Under the pieces are notes generated by a model. That model saw only the letters and a list, made by a program, of their open reading frames with translations. It was not told the origin of the DNA and ran no database searches. A DNA stretch of 64,000 bases, from contig CAZGTU010000011.1 in assembly GCA_964528675.1 (NCBI GenBank), positions 20,592-84,591 on the forward strand, given 5' to 3'. Shown piece by piece: positions 8,256-15,760 of this stretch; the stretch's first letter is position 1, and each line of letters starts with the position of its first letter. The stretch comes from CAYRTD01 sp964528675 (lineage in GTDB: Bacteria; Bacteroidota; Bacteroidia; Bacteroidales; GCA-2748055). A program made the position numbers and the translations under genes.

Positions 8256-9008
8256 ATGGAAATTCTAGGGATAATTCCTGCACGTTATGGATCTACCCGT
8301 TTTCCCGGGAAACCGCTGGTTAATATTGGAGATAAATCAATGATTCAACGGGTTTATGAACAAAGTCAAAAAGGAATTGATGAAGTTTATGTTGCAACGG
8401 ATAATGAAAGGATCTTTGATCATGTTAAAGCTTTCGGAGGAAATGTGGTAATGACATCCGATAAACATCGCAGTGGAACAGATAGATGCTGCGAGGCAAT
8501 GGATTCAATTATGTCAGGTACATCATTCGAACCCGATATTGTTGTAAACATACAGGGAGATGAGCCTTTTATTGATGTTGAACAGATAAAAACATTAATC
8601 TCCTGTTTTGATGATTCAGAGACAGACATTGCTACTCTGGCGAAAAAAGCAGTAAAACAGGAGGAAGTATTTGATGAGAATAAACCTAAAGTTGTTTTTG
8701 ACAATAATAACTTTGCCATGTATTTCAGCCGTTCGGTAATCCCTTTTGTGAGGGGTTTGAAACAGGAGGAGTGGAAGGTTGTACATGATTTTTATTGCCA
8801 TATAGGAATTTATGCATACCGAAAAGATATCCTGAAGCGAATAACCCGGCTCGAAATGTCCGATCTTGAAAAAGCTGAATCCCTTGAACAATTAAGATGG
8901 CTGCAAAATGGTTTCAGAATAAAGGTTGCTGAAACATTTACTGAATCCCTGGGAATTGATACTCCTGCTGATCTTCAAAAGGCTCTCCGGTTTTTGAGCA
9001 AAAAATAA
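8256..9008 (+). CDS. kdsB: 3-deoxy-manno-octulosonate cytidylyltransferase (CMP-KDO synthetase)
   Basis: A 250-residue cytoplasmic enzyme that activates KDO with CTP for lipid A inner-core synthesis. The start MEILGIIPARYGSTRFPGKP is the family's CTP-binding loop. NIQGDEPF near residue 98 carries the metal- and nucleotide-binding Asp, and the C-terminal SLEQLRWLQNG is diagnostic. Length is normal. It is transcribed alone, divergent from the sigma-54 activator gene and convergent with the FtsX-like permease, with only 9 bp between stops. The presence of KDO synthesis is consistent with the lptE and lptC genes here. Confidence 0.97.
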   Translation: MEILGIIPARYGSTRFPGKPLVNIGDKSMIQRVYEQSQKGIDEVYVATDNERIFDHVKAFGGNVVMTSDKHRSGTDRCCEAMDSIMSGTSFEPDIVVNIQGDEPFIDVEQIKTLISCFDDSETDIATLAKKAVKQEEVFDENKPKVVFDNNNFAMYFSRSVIPFVRGLKQEEWKVVHDFYCHIGIYAYRKDILKRITRLEMSDLEKAESLEQLRWLQNGFRIKVAETFTESLGIDTPADLQKALRFLSKK

Positions 9009-9017
9009 ATTCCGGGT

Positions 9018-11453
9018 TTATTCATGTCTTAAGGATCTCGCCGGATTGGCTACTGCAGCCCGATATGCCTGGATACTGACTGTTATGGTTGCTACAAGGA
9101 AAGAAACTCCTGCAGAAACAATGAACATCCATATATCCAGATCAGTGCGATAAGGGAAATCCTGTAACCAGTTGTTCATGATCCTGTATGCAGCGATCCA
9201 TGCAATTACTGTGGAAATAAGCATCAAAATGGATACATCTTTCAGGATTAGCAGGATGATATTCTGAATTTTAGCTCCCATAACTTTCCTGATGCCAATT
9301 TCTCTTGTTTTCTTTTCTGTTGTAAACAGGGTGAGTCCGAAAAGTCCAAGACTTGCTATCAGAATGGCAAGTATTGAGAACGTGAGAGAAATCCTTGCTG
9401 TTCGTATCTCTTCTTTATAAAGACTTTCAAGTTTTTCATCGAGAAAGAAATAAAGGAAAGGTTCATCAGGAAGAAATTCCTGCCAGGTATTTTCAATCTG
9501 CCTGATTGTATTTCTGTAGCTCTTGATATCTTCTGACAGTTTTACTGATATGAAGCCACCCCAGTCCCACCATTCTTTTTTGAGAAGAAAGATTCCCGGT
9601 CGAATTGGTTGTCTTAAGGACGCAAGGTGATAGTCTTTTACCACTCCCACAACCCGGATCTCTTCGGGCTCATCATTGAAATACCCCGGCATTATAATGA
9701 CTGTGTTCAAAGGATCTTCCAGATCAAAGTTTTTAACTGCAGTCTCATTTATAACCGCTGCTGTTGAGTCGGAAGAGAAGTCACGACTGAGAAAACGTCC
9801 TTCTTTTAATTCAATATCGTATGTTTCAATGTAATCATAATCTGTCCAGTTCGTAATCATCAGGTAAGTTTTGGCTCTGTCCCTTCCTTTGATCTGGTAG
9901 CCATTGTCATTATTCACGTAACCCGGGTATGCTGTGGAGTTTGTCGCAATTTCAATTCCCGGTAGTTTTTCAATTTCCTGAATAAAAGTTTGCATCTTAT
10001 CATCCAAGGGCCATACTCTGTCGATAACCAGTTGCTGATCTTTTGAAAATCCCATATCCTTGTTCAACATAAAATTCAACTGGCTGTACACTACAATGGT
10101 TCCGAAAATGATAATAATGGAAATGGTAAATTGAAGTACGACCAGGATATTTCTGAGCCGGCCACCCTTAACACCCCTGGTGACGTTACCTTTTAGAACC
10201 TCAACCGGCTTGAACGCAGATAATACAAAAGATGGATAACTGCCACTCATCAGGCCTACAATTACTGCGAGCCCGACCAGGGCCGGTATGGTATACCATT
10301 CGGAGAAATAATTAATGCTGAGGTTCAGGCCGATAAGCTGGTTGAAATAAGGCAACAACAACTCAACAAGAATTAATCCAAGTACCAGGGATAATATACT
10401 TAATAAAATGGATTCCCATAAAAATTGGTTGACAAGCTGTTTTTTGGTTGACCCCACCACCTTTCGCATTCCCACTTCCTTGGCCCTGTTGGCCGATTTT
10501 GCTGTGGAGAGGTTCATAAAATTGATTGATGCAATTACTAAAATCAAAACAGCAATGAAACTGAAAATGAGAAGGTATTTTTTATCGTGAGTGGGCTTGA
10601 AACCTCCGGAAATTTCATTATTGAGATGAATATCCCTGAGCTCTTGCAACATAATGCCATATTCATTTCCTTTATTCTCAAAGTCTTCTACAGTGATCCC
10701 CAGAGCTTCCATCAGGTTATCTTCAATATATTTCAGGCTTACTTCCTGCATTTTTTCTTCAACCACCAGCTCATCAGCTCCCTCTTCCAGGAGAAGATAA
10801 GTGAAGAGATTGTTGCTAAGCCAGAAGGTATTATTGCTTTCTTCCAGTGTATGGTATGACCCCAGGGCATTAAAGACCAGATGGGTGTTCTCCGGAAGGT
10901 CTTCAATTATTCCCGTAACACGGTAAATATTTGAATCCGCATTAATGGATACCATTTCATTCATAGGATTTATATTCCCGAATATCTTTTTTGCCGTACT
11001 TTCTGTGATCACCATTGTATTAGGCTCGGTTAAGGCCTTTTCCGGGTCACCCTGGATCATATTGAGGTCAAAAATTCTAAAAATGGATGAATCGGCATAT
11101 ACAAAATGTTCTTCCAGTATCTTTTTATTTTCATACTTGATCACTCGCTGACCGGTTTCCTTCATGCGACTAAATTCAGCCACTTCGGGAATTTCCTCCT
11201 TAAAAGCAGGTCCCGCAGGCACAGCAGAATATGCTCCGTTAAGTTCGCTGCCTTCAAGTTTTCCCTGTATGTGAAGACGATAGATCCGATCGGAATTTTT
11301 ATGGTATTTATCATAACTTAATTCGCTGGTTATGAATAGCAAAATAAGCACTGCACTCGCAATCCCGATTGATAGGCCGAAAATATTGATAAAAGCATAA
11401 AGCTTATTCTTCGAAATATTTCTGATCGCAGTTAGAATGAAATTTTTAATCAT
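9018..11453 (-). CDS. FtsX/MacB-like ABC transporter permease (orphan)
   Basis: An 811-residue inner membrane protein with two tandem halves, each a periplasmic MacB-type core domain plus an FtsX membrane unit. There is one N-terminal helix (about 20-42), a cluster of helices around 290-310, 340-365 and 380-405, then a repeat: a helix near 435-457 and three near 690-800. The coupling-helix motifs EVGMRKVVGSTKKQL and EIGIRKVMGAKIQN mark the cytoplasmic contact points for an ATPase. No ATPase or membrane-fusion partner is adjacent, which is common for this large Bacteroidota family. Substrate is unknown; relatives export peptides or lipoproteins or act as mechanotransmitters. A possible sigma-54 promoter lies just upstream. 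Confidence 0.9.
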   Translation of the reverse strand: MIKNFILTAIRNISKNKLYAFINIFGLSIGIASAVLILLFITSELSYDKYHKNSDRIYRLHIQGKLEGSELNGAYSAVPAGPAFKEEIPEVAEFSRMKETGQRVIKYENKKILEEHFVYADSSIFRIFDLNMIQGDPEKALTEPNTMVITESTAKKIFGNINPMNEMVSINADSNIYRVTGIIEDLPENTHLVFNALGSYHTLEESNNTFWLSNNLFTYLLLEEGADELVVEEKMQEVSLKYIEDNLMEALGITVEDFENKGNEYGIMLQELRDIHLNNEISGGFKPTHDKKYLLIFSFIAVLILVIASINFMNLSTAKSANRAKEVGMRKVVGSTKKQLVNQFLWESILLSILSLVLGLILVELLLPYFNQLIGLNLSINYFSEWYTIPALVGLAVIVGLMSGSYPSFVLSAFKPVEVLKGNVTRGVKGGRLRNILVVLQFTISIIIIFGTIVVYSQLNFMLNKDMGFSKDQQLVIDRVWPLDDKMQTFIQEIEKLPGIEIATNSTAYPGYVNNDNGYQIKGRDRAKTYLMITNWTDYDYIETYDIELKEGRFLSRDFSSDSTAAVINETAVKNFDLEDPLNTVIIMPGYFNDEPEEIRVVGVVKDYHLASLRQPIRPGIFLLKKEWWDWGGFISVKLSEDIKSYRNTIRQIENTWQEFLPDEPFLYFFLDEKLESLYKEEIRTARISLTFSILAILIASLGLFGLTLFTTEKKTREIGIRKVMGAKIQNIILLILKDVSILMLISTVIAWIAAYRIMNNWLQDFPYRTDLDIWMFIVSAGVSFLVATITVSIQAYRAAVANPARSLRHE

Positions 11454-11487
11454 TAGAATTAGATCTGGTTAAATTTTTCTACCTAAA

Positions 11488-11503
11488 ATCAAACGGTGTG
11501 CCA
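11488..11503 (-). promoter_or_regulatory. Candidate sigma-54 (-24/-12) promoter before the FtsX-like permease
   Basis: On the minus strand the bases read TGGCACACCGTTTGAT. The -24 half TGGCAC is perfect, and the -12 half TTGA has the invariant G at the right spacing but A instead of C at the second key base. Transcription would begin about 25 nt before the permease ATG at 11453, a sensible leader length. A sigma-54 activator gene is encoded 3.4 kb away. Confidence 0.45.
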
Positions 11504-11605
11504 CATTGTTTAAGTATCAAAAAATCAGTTGATAACAGGAAAAATTTATTGCATTTCTATTCACAGAAATGTACTAATTAGAACAGAAGTGTACGATATC
11601 GGATA

Positions 11606-12154
11606 TTAATTCAGACAGAATTGTACTTCGAGATGATAGGAAGAAAAATTGTCGTTTATTTTTTCAAATTTATATTTCAGGGATTTTCCTGAGATTTTGG
11701 CAATTTCGATAAGTCCAAGACCTGCTCCGCCTTTATCGGAAAATTTTCCGTCACAGATCTTTTCCCGGTAAAAAAGCCTGAGCTCTTCCATGTTTTTTGA
11801 GTTTACAACATCCAGTTTTTCTTTCAATTCCTGAATGTGTTCGTTCCTGATCGGATTGCTACTGCGAATGAAATAATCAGACTCATTTTGAATAATACTG
11901 AATTCAGGAATATGATTTTGAACGATATATTTATTGTCGTGGTACTGATCACTGTATTTGTAGATATTCTCCAGCACCTCAATCATAATTGAAAGAATTT
12001 TTTTATAGGCACCAAGATGCAGACCATCCTTTCTCATTTTGTGCTTCAGCATGGTCAGAAGCCTTCCCACAGTGCTAAAGGTAAGATGTCCTGTATATTC
12101 AAGTATTATTTTCTGGTTACCCATAAATGGACAAAAATTGTTCAGGGTAATCAA
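11606..12154 (-). CDS. SiaB-like histidine-kinase-fold protein kinase (DUF6272-type)
   Basis: A 182-residue cytoplasmic protein with a GHKL (Bergerat) ATPase fold and no sensor or dimerisation domain. The N-box is IEVLENIYKYS at 58-68 (E59, N63) and the glycine-rich lid is GGAGLGLIEIAK at 142-153. This matches the SiaB family, single-domain serine kinases that phosphorylate partner proteins SiaC or STAS anti-anti-sigma factors in Pseudomonas-type partner-switching systems. It follows RNase HI by 21 bp on the same strand, so the two are probably one transcript. No siaC or siaA is adjacent; a STAS gene occurs 3.3 kb away. The family call is from motifs and size. Confidence 0.75.
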   Translation of the reverse strand: MITLNNFCPFMGNQKIILEYTGHLTFSTVGRLLTMLKHKMRKDGLHLGAYKKILSIMIEVLENIYKYSDQYHDNKYIVQNHIPEFSIIQNESDYFIRSSNPIRNEHIQELKEKLDVVNSKNMEELRLFYREKICDGKFSDKGGAGLGLIEIAKISGKSLKYKFEKINDNFSSYHLEVQFCLN

Positions 12155-12175
12155 CGGGAATAAATCCTGAAAATT

Positions 12176-12667
12176 TTATTGAAACAGATCTGATTCATCA
12201 TTGGATTCAAAACCTTCATCTTCTGTAAGGTTATCCCTTTTTCCTGCTTCGACTGCAAGCCTGTCACATCGTTCATTTTCAGCAATATCCGCATGCCCTT
12301 TTATCCAGTTAATTTCTACGTTGTGTTTGCGATAAAGTTCTAAAAACTTTTTCCATAGGTCAGGATTCTTTTTCTTTTTAAAAGCCTTTTTTTCCCACCC
12401 TAAAAGCCAGCCTTTATTTACAGCATCGGCAACATACCTGGAATCGGTATAGATCTTTACGCTGGCATTTTTCCATTTGATCGCTTCGAGTCCTTTTATC
12501 ACAGCCAGCAACTCCATCCGATTGTTTGTAGTGCGTTTGAATCCTTCAGCTATCTCTTTCCGGTGTTTCCCCACTTTCAGAACCACTCCATATCCACCCG
12601 GGCCAGGGTTCCCGCTTGCAGCCCCATCTGTATACATGATAATGTTTGGCCTTTCCTGCTTATTCAT
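12176..12667 (-). CDS. rnhA: Ribonuclease HI
   Basis: Cuts the RNA strand of RNA-DNA hybrids in the cytoplasm. The start is placed at MNKQERPNIIMYTDG (ATG at 12667), 163 residues, because the longer frame only adds a non-homologous 14-residue leader that overlaps the hairpin upstream. The four carboxylates and the histidine are present: Asp in MYTDGAASGNPG, Glu in NRMELLAVIKGL, Asp in KIYTDSRYV, and His and Asp in IKGHADIAENERCDRLA. The C-terminus is extended by an acidic tail of about 20 residues. It lies upstream of the SiaB-like gene. Confidence 0.95.
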   Translation of the reverse strand: MNKQERPNIIMYTDGAASGNPGPGGYGVVLKVGKHRKEIAEGFKRTTNNRMELLAVIKGLEAIKWKNASVKIYTDSRYVADAVNKGWLLGWEKKAFKKKKNPDLWKKFLELYRKHNVEINWIKGHADIAENERCDRLAVEAGKRDNLTEDEGFESNDESDLFQ

Positions 12668-12689
12668 ATACCGGTAAAATATAAAATTT

Positions 12690-12734
12690 ATCCCGGGCTG
12701 CCGGAACATTTATTTACTTCTGACAACCCGGGAT
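12690..12734 (-). terminator. Hairpin downstream of the S46 peptidase gene
   Basis: A 13-bp inverted repeat built on ATCCCGGG (12690-12702 and 12722-12734) with two G-U pairs and a 19-nt loop. On the minus strand AAATTTTATATTTT follows, a weak U tract. It lies 45 bp after the peptidase stop and just before the rnhA start. Confidence 0.55.
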
Positions 12735-12778
12735 TTATAAAAATAAGAAATTTATACCTGAATAGTTTATAAAGTTAT

Positions 12779-14935
12779 TCACTCAACAATGTTCATTTCT
12801 TCCACGAGATGGGTGGCACCGGCATACTTGTCGATGATAAAAAGTACGTAACGGATATCTACGTTGATGCATTTTTGAAGGTCATCTTCGAAAGCAACAT
12901 CTCCACTCATCGCCTCCCAGTTTCCGTCGAACGCTACTCCAATAAGTTCTCCATTTGCATTTATTACAGGACTCCCGGAATTTCCCCCGGTAATATCGTT
13001 ATTGCTTGTAAAGCAGACATTCATAACATCGTTTTCACCATATCTTCCATAATCTTTTGTCCTGTATAATTCTTTGAGCTTTTCACTTACAATAAACTCT
13101 TCATTCTCCGGATCTTCTTTTTCCATTACACCCTCCAGGGTTGTGTAATGGGAATATCTTACAGCATCGCGGGGATAATAATCACCTACGGTGCCATAAG
13201 TCAACCTTAAGGTGGAGTTTGCATCCGGATAAAAAGTTCTGTCTTCCTGCATTTCCATCAGCCCGGCCATCCATAGCCGGCTGCCTTCTTCGATCATTTC
13301 ATCGTATTTTGCAGACATGGCATTTAAGCCCATATATTTTTCAAAAAATGATATTGCCATTTGCACTCCCGGGTCCTTTTCAAGTGTTTTTAAATCAGGA
13401 TCCTCGAGAAACTCCATGACCTCACTTTCATGAGGAAGCATAGATTTTTTGAAGTACTTTTTGATGTATTTTTCGGTGTTTCCCCTGTATTTATCACGGA
13501 TCTCAATCAATACATCCGGTTGAAATTCCGGCTTAACATCTTCAAGCATCAGATCAAGCATGGCTTTGCTGATTTTTTTATCCGTAGGAGGATTATATTC
13601 CTTGTAAAACTCCGTTGCATTATTCCTTATATAGCTTGAAACCATTTGCACTCTCTCCATATCGGGTTCTTCAGCACTTAATTCCATGTAAAGGAACCGG
13701 AACATATTTCCTAATTGTACGGTTTCCATTCCGGAAAACATGCATTCCATAAGATATTGACTGGAATGATTAAGATCCTTTCTTTCTTTTATGCCGGTTT
13801 CAATAAGTGAAAGAGCATTTTCATATTTCTCATGTCTTTGTTCATCTTCACCAACCCACTCTCTGAACCGGTCTTCAAGTTCTTCTTTCCTGTCAATAAC
13901 ATTCAGCTTTCTTAATCCTTCCGATTGACCGATGGAATATTTCCAGTAATTGGATGAACGGGAATATTTAGAGGAGTACATGATATCAATTCGTTCACTT
14001 TTCTTCATATCCTCCATCATGAGTTTCTGCTTAACACCTCTTATTTTAATCCTGTTGGGATGGGTAATATTCAGTAATTCCTCCACCTGCCATGAGGTCA
14101 TGTATCGATCGGTGGAACCCGGGAATCCCATAACCATTGTGAAATCATTCTTTTTGTAACCTTTCAGGGAAACAGGAAGAAAATGTCTGGGCTTCAGAGG
14201 AATATTATCAGGAGAATAATCGGCAGGTTTTCCATCAGGTCCGGAATAAACTCTGAAAAGAGCGAAGTCACCGGTATGACGGGGCCACATCCAGTTATCG
14301 GTGTCATGTCCAAATTTTCCAATTGATTCCGGTGGGGCTCCCACAAGCCTGACATCTCTGAATGTTTCATTCACAAATAGAATGTACTGGTTCCCGTTGT
14401 AAAAACTTCTGACATAGGCGTCATAATGAGTGCCTTCAGTTGCTTCCGAAATAATATCCCTTGTCAGGCTCTCCAGTTTTTCCGATCTGGCATCGCCTGT
14501 TAAATCTGCACTTAATTCTGGCAAAATCTTGTCGGAAACATCTTCTATCCTGACCACGAAAGTTATGGTTTTTCCCTGATTTGGAAGTTCCTCCTCTTTC
14601 GTCATCGCCCAGAAGCCATTTTTGAGGTAGTTATTTTCCACGCTACTGTGATTTTGTATTTCATCATATCCGCAATGATGATTGGTAAGCAGGAGTCCTT
14701 CGGCAGAGATAAGTTCTGCCGTGCAGGATCCCCCGTCAAGAACACCTATGGCATCTTTCAGGCTTGTATTATTGATGCTATAGATCTGTTCTGCGGTGAG
14801 CTCAAGGCCCATCTCTTTCATCTTGTCCATGTTCTTCTCCTGGAGAAGATGGAGAAGCCACATCCCCTCATCGGCCTTTAATAAGAAGTTTGCTGAGATA
14901 ACCAGTAAAATAAGAAACGAAAAAATCTTTTTCAT
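12779..14935 (-). CDS. S46 family dipeptidyl peptidase (DPP7/DPP11 type), secreted
   Basis: A serine exopeptidase that removes dipeptides from peptide N-termini in the periplasm. The start is set at MKKIFSFLILLVISANFLLKA (ATG at 14935), a clear signal peptide; the longer frame reads into a repeat-rich spacer. The mature protein begins DEGMWLLHLL, the S46 N-terminal anchor. The triad is visible as His in LLTNHHCGYDEIQ (86-87), Asp in the segment HDTDNWMWPRHTGDFALFR, and Ser653 in GGNSGSPVINANGELIG. Eighteen residues after the serine is Gly671 (FDGNWEAMSGD), which corresponds to the Gly of DPP7 rather than the Arg of the acid-specific DPP11. Length of 718 residues is typical. Confidence 0.95.
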   Translation of the reverse strand: MKKIFSFLILLVISANFLLKADEGMWLLHLLQEKNMDKMKEMGLELTAEQIYSINNTSLKDAIGVLDGGSCTAELISAEGLLLTNHHCGYDEIQNHSSVENNYLKNGFWAMTKEEELPNQGKTITFVVRIEDVSDKILPELSADLTGDARSEKLESLTRDIISEATEGTHYDAYVRSFYNGNQYILFVNETFRDVRLVGAPPESIGKFGHDTDNWMWPRHTGDFALFRVYSGPDGKPADYSPDNIPLKPRHFLPVSLKGYKKNDFTMVMGFPGSTDRYMTSWQVEELLNITHPNRIKIRGVKQKLMMEDMKKSERIDIMYSSKYSRSSNYWKYSIGQSEGLRKLNVIDRKEELEDRFREWVGEDEQRHEKYENALSLIETGIKERKDLNHSSQYLMECMFSGMETVQLGNMFRFLYMELSAEEPDMERVQMVSSYIRNNATEFYKEYNPPTDKKISKAMLDLMLEDVKPEFQPDVLIEIRDKYRGNTEKYIKKYFKKSMLPHESEVMEFLEDPDLKTLEKDPGVQMAISFFEKYMGLNAMSAKYDEMIEEGSRLWMAGLMEMQEDRTFYPDANSTLRLTYGTVGDYYPRDAVRYSHYTTLEGVMEKEDPENEEFIVSEKLKELYRTKDYGRYGENDVMNVCFTSNNDITGGNSGSPVINANGELIGVAFDGNWEAMSGDVAFEDDLQKCINVDIRYVLFIIDKYAGATHLVEEMNIVE

Positions 14936-15412
14936 ACGATAAGCTTTATGTTTAAGTAATTGAATGCTGAGCCCTCTCCGAAAGGTATTTTCTCCCCTAA
15001 ATCTCCGACCTGGCGGAGACTTTTGTAAGTTGCTTACTATTAGCAACTCCCCCTTTGTATCTTCGCTAGTGTCTCCGCAGAACTTGTGCCTCCGCTAGAG
15101 CTTCAGCGACACGCGGTCTACGCTCGCCGAAAGCTGCGGCGACACGCGGAAGGGGATGGGAGCATTAATGGAAATTATTCAAATAAACACTTTTCGAAAG
15201 TGACTCAATGCTGCAAAGATATAAGAATTTAGCAATCCTTTATGAAAACTTTTTCTGCTTAATAAACTAAATATGGGTATGTTAAATTGCTACAAGGTGA
15301 ATAAAAACAAGAAAAATGTTAATAATTTTGGCAGTTTTTAATTAATACTTTTTCATACAGCTAATTATTTTCGAACTGAAGTTTTGAATAAAATTGATTT
15401 GAACGGAATATT
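14936..15412. other. Spacer with a repeat-rich noncoding element and upstream regions of two divergent genes
   Basis: A 477-bp spacer between the S46 peptidase and STAS genes. From about 15000 to 15165 it is GC-richer than its surroundings and full of small palindromes: TCTCCG/CGGAGA at 15002-15019 and AGTTGCT/AGCAACT at 15028-15048. It also holds an 18-bp direct repeat. The right half (15200-15412) is AT-rich. It contains TAATTTTG at 15323-15330, an exact -7 consensus, 83 bp before the STAS start but without a good -33 partner. I see no gene here. Confidence 0.7.
15099..15149. repeat. Direct repeat of 18 bp (33-bp period) inside the spacer element
   Basis: AGCTTCAGCGACACGCGG at 15099-15116 and AGCTGCGGCGACACGCGG at 15132-15149 differ at two bases. 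They are flanked by imperfect complementary ends: CTCCCCCTTT near 15047 and AAGGGGATGGGAG near 15150-15163. This looks like an extragenic mobile-type repeat rather than a gene. Confidence 0.6.
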
Positions 15413-15760
15413 ATGATCAAGAAGAGAAAGGAAAACGGAGAACTGATAGTATCTCTCTACGAGGTAAAGAAATTAAACACTATCTTTTCTGAAAGGGTAG
15501 GAGAAGAATTGAAAGAAATATTGAAAGAAAAAGAAACGAAGTTAATATTTGACCTATCGGGGATAAAGTTTATTGATAGTCAGGGATTTTCCATGCTAAA
15601 GTCCATCCATGAACTTGCAAATTCAAATTTCTCTCAATTTATTTTATGTAACATCTCTCCTGAGGTTCAGGAATTGCTGCAACTTCTCAATTTGCAGGAT
15701 TATTTTACAACCTGCAAACGGGAAGTGAAAACCGAGAAGATTATGATTGAGGTTGAATGA
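15413..15760 (+). CDS. STAS domain protein (anti-anti-sigma factor-like)
   Basis: A single-domain 115-residue protein of the SpoIIAA/RsbV type, which switches a partner by being phosphorylated or not. The strand-helix pattern is clear: GELIVSLYEVKKLNTIF, LIFDLSGIKFIDSQGFSML, then FILCNISPEVQELLQLLNL. The serine in IDSQGF (residue 63 region) is at the classic phosphorylation position. No anti-sigma kinase or phosphatase gene is next to it; the closest candidate kinase is the SiaB-like protein at 11606-12154. It ends exactly where the convergent plug protein gene ends (0 bp between the stops). Confidence 0.88.
   Translation: MIKKRKENGELIVSLYEVKKLNTIFSERVGEELKEILKEKETKLIFDLSGIKFIDSQGFSMLKSIHELANSNFSQFILCNISPEVQELLQLLNLQDYFTTCKREVKTEKIMIEVE

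Noticed and set aside
14936..15046. Longer N-terminus for the S46 peptidase
   Set aside because: It would precede a complete signal peptide and reads into the palindromic spacer element.
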